Source of the DNA: Microbacteriaceae bacterium
Lineage (GTDB): Bacteria > Actinomycetota > Actinomycetes > Actinomycetales > Microbacteriaceae
Reading direction: 5' to 3'
Length of the DNA: 7,443 bases
Assembly (NCBI GenBank): GCA_024642605.1
Contig: JAHEAT010000064.1
Span: forward strand, 1 to 7,443
Below, piece after piece: positions 6,882 through 7,443 of this stretch (the stretch's first letter is position 1; the number at the start of each line of letters is the position of its first letter). A program made the position numbers and the translations under genes. The notes beneath the pieces are model-generated. The model was not told the origin of the DNA, made no database searches, and saw only the letters and a list, made by a program, of their open reading frames with translations.

Positions 6882-7443
6882 GTGTTGCGATACTTGCCAG
6901 CTCTTATTCTTGGGCGGTTGGTGCGCGTTCTCGTTCGAATTTTTAGAAAGGGTGGCGGCTCGGCGCTTCCTGGCTTGATCTTGTCAAAGATTGCGCCCGG
7001 CATCCTGAATCGCACCCTTCAATCATTTCGCGACGGGCTGATTATTGTTACTGGGTCGGCTGGTAAGTCAACAACGACAAAAATGATTGTTGCTATCGCG
7101 CGCGCCCACGGCAAGACCGTTTTCACAAATCCGTCGACGGCCAACATCTTGCAAGGGTTCTATTCAACGATCATCGAGAAATCTGACGCTTTCGGTCGCA
7201 TCTCTGCCGAGGTGGCGATTCTCGAGATGGATGAGGGGCACGCCGAACTCTTGACACGCACTGTTGCACCTAACCAAGTAACTGTAATGAACGTGATGGA
7301 AGATCAAATCGATAGGTTTGTTGACCCAGAGCTAGTTCGAGAGACTCTCACCAAAGTCGCCGCGAGGGCCAAGCGTCAAGTGGTGTTGAATGCCGACGAC
7401 CAAAACACCGTCTTGATGGCTAGCTCTGTCACTGTATACACCA
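6882..7443 (+). CDS. murT: MurT-like Mur ligase (lipid II amidation), 3'-truncated by window edge
   Basis: MurT pairs with the glutaminase GatD to amidate the D-glutamate of lipid II on the inner face of the cytoplasmic membrane. The 187 codons present show a hydrophobic, basic N-terminus with GGGSALPG (about 24-31). A P-loop follows as TGSAGKSTTTKM (57-68, K62), then ILEMDEGHAE (113-122, the usual Mg-ligand acidic motif), NVMEDQIDRF (137-146) and NADD (170-173). The last three match MurT-type sequences best. The P-loop is unusual, since Mur ligases normally have TGTNGKT. The GTG at 6882 is the first possible start after the sigA stop, separated by one codon (ATC) and in the same frame; no clear Shine-Dalgarno sequence is visible, so coupling to sigA translation is likely. 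The central zinc-ribbon cysteines and the C-terminal domain are beyond the edge, as would be gatD. A divergent paralogue with another substrate remains possible. Confidence 0.82.
   Translation, partial: MLRYLPALILGRLVRVLVRIFRKGGGSALPGLILSKIAPGILNRTLQSFRDGLIIVTGSAGKSTTTKMIVAIARAHGKTVFTNPSTANILQGFYSTIIEKSDAFGRISAEVAILEMDEGHAELLTRTVAPNQVTVMNVMEDQIDRFVDPELVRETLTKVAARAKRQVVLNADDQNTVLMASSVTVYT

Overview
The window looks like an ordinary housekeeping stretch of an actinobacterial chromosome. The pepA-lpdA order, the PAC2-family protein, the lysine/alanine-rich N-terminal tail on the principal sigma factor and a MurT-type Mur ligase all point to Actinobacteria. Base composition is only moderately GC-rich by eye. 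Together with dense packing, a 36-bp divergent intergenic region and overlapping genes, this fits a small-genome member of Microbacteriaceae, for instance the freshwater Luna-type lineages. That last placement is inference.

Layout, left to right. Positions 1-1164 (minus) hold the first 388 codons of dihydrolipoamide dehydrogenase (lpdA), whose C-terminus runs off the left edge. Positions 1208-2674 (minus) are complete leucyl aminopeptidase (pepA), 43 bp upstream of lpdA and probably co-transcribed with it. A 36-bp gap separates pepA from a rightward pair: a PAC2-family protein (2711-3628, GTG start) and a 12-helix-type MFS transporter (best read as 3625-4881). The MFS gene has no ATG, GTG or TTG early enough to give a full first membrane helix, and its best start is a CTG that overlaps the PAC2 stop codon. 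A 185-bp non-coding segment (4882-5066) carries a likely extended -10 promoter and a long stem-loop ahead of sigA (5067-6878), the principal sigma factor. The 5' part of a murT-like gene (6882 to the right edge) starts three bases after the sigA stop.

The genes serve central metabolism (E3 of the 2-oxoacid dehydrogenases), peptide turnover, transport, core transcription and cell-wall modification. I see no mobile element, CRISPR array, defence island, tRNA or rRNA, and no clearly new multi-gene system. The points most worth a second look are regulatory or translational: two back-to-back leaderless-type promoters in 36 bp, the CTG start of the MFS gene, the stem-loop placed at the predicted 5' end of the sigA mRNA, a perfect 30-bp tandem repeat in the sigma-factor tail, and an atypical P-loop in the MurT homologue.
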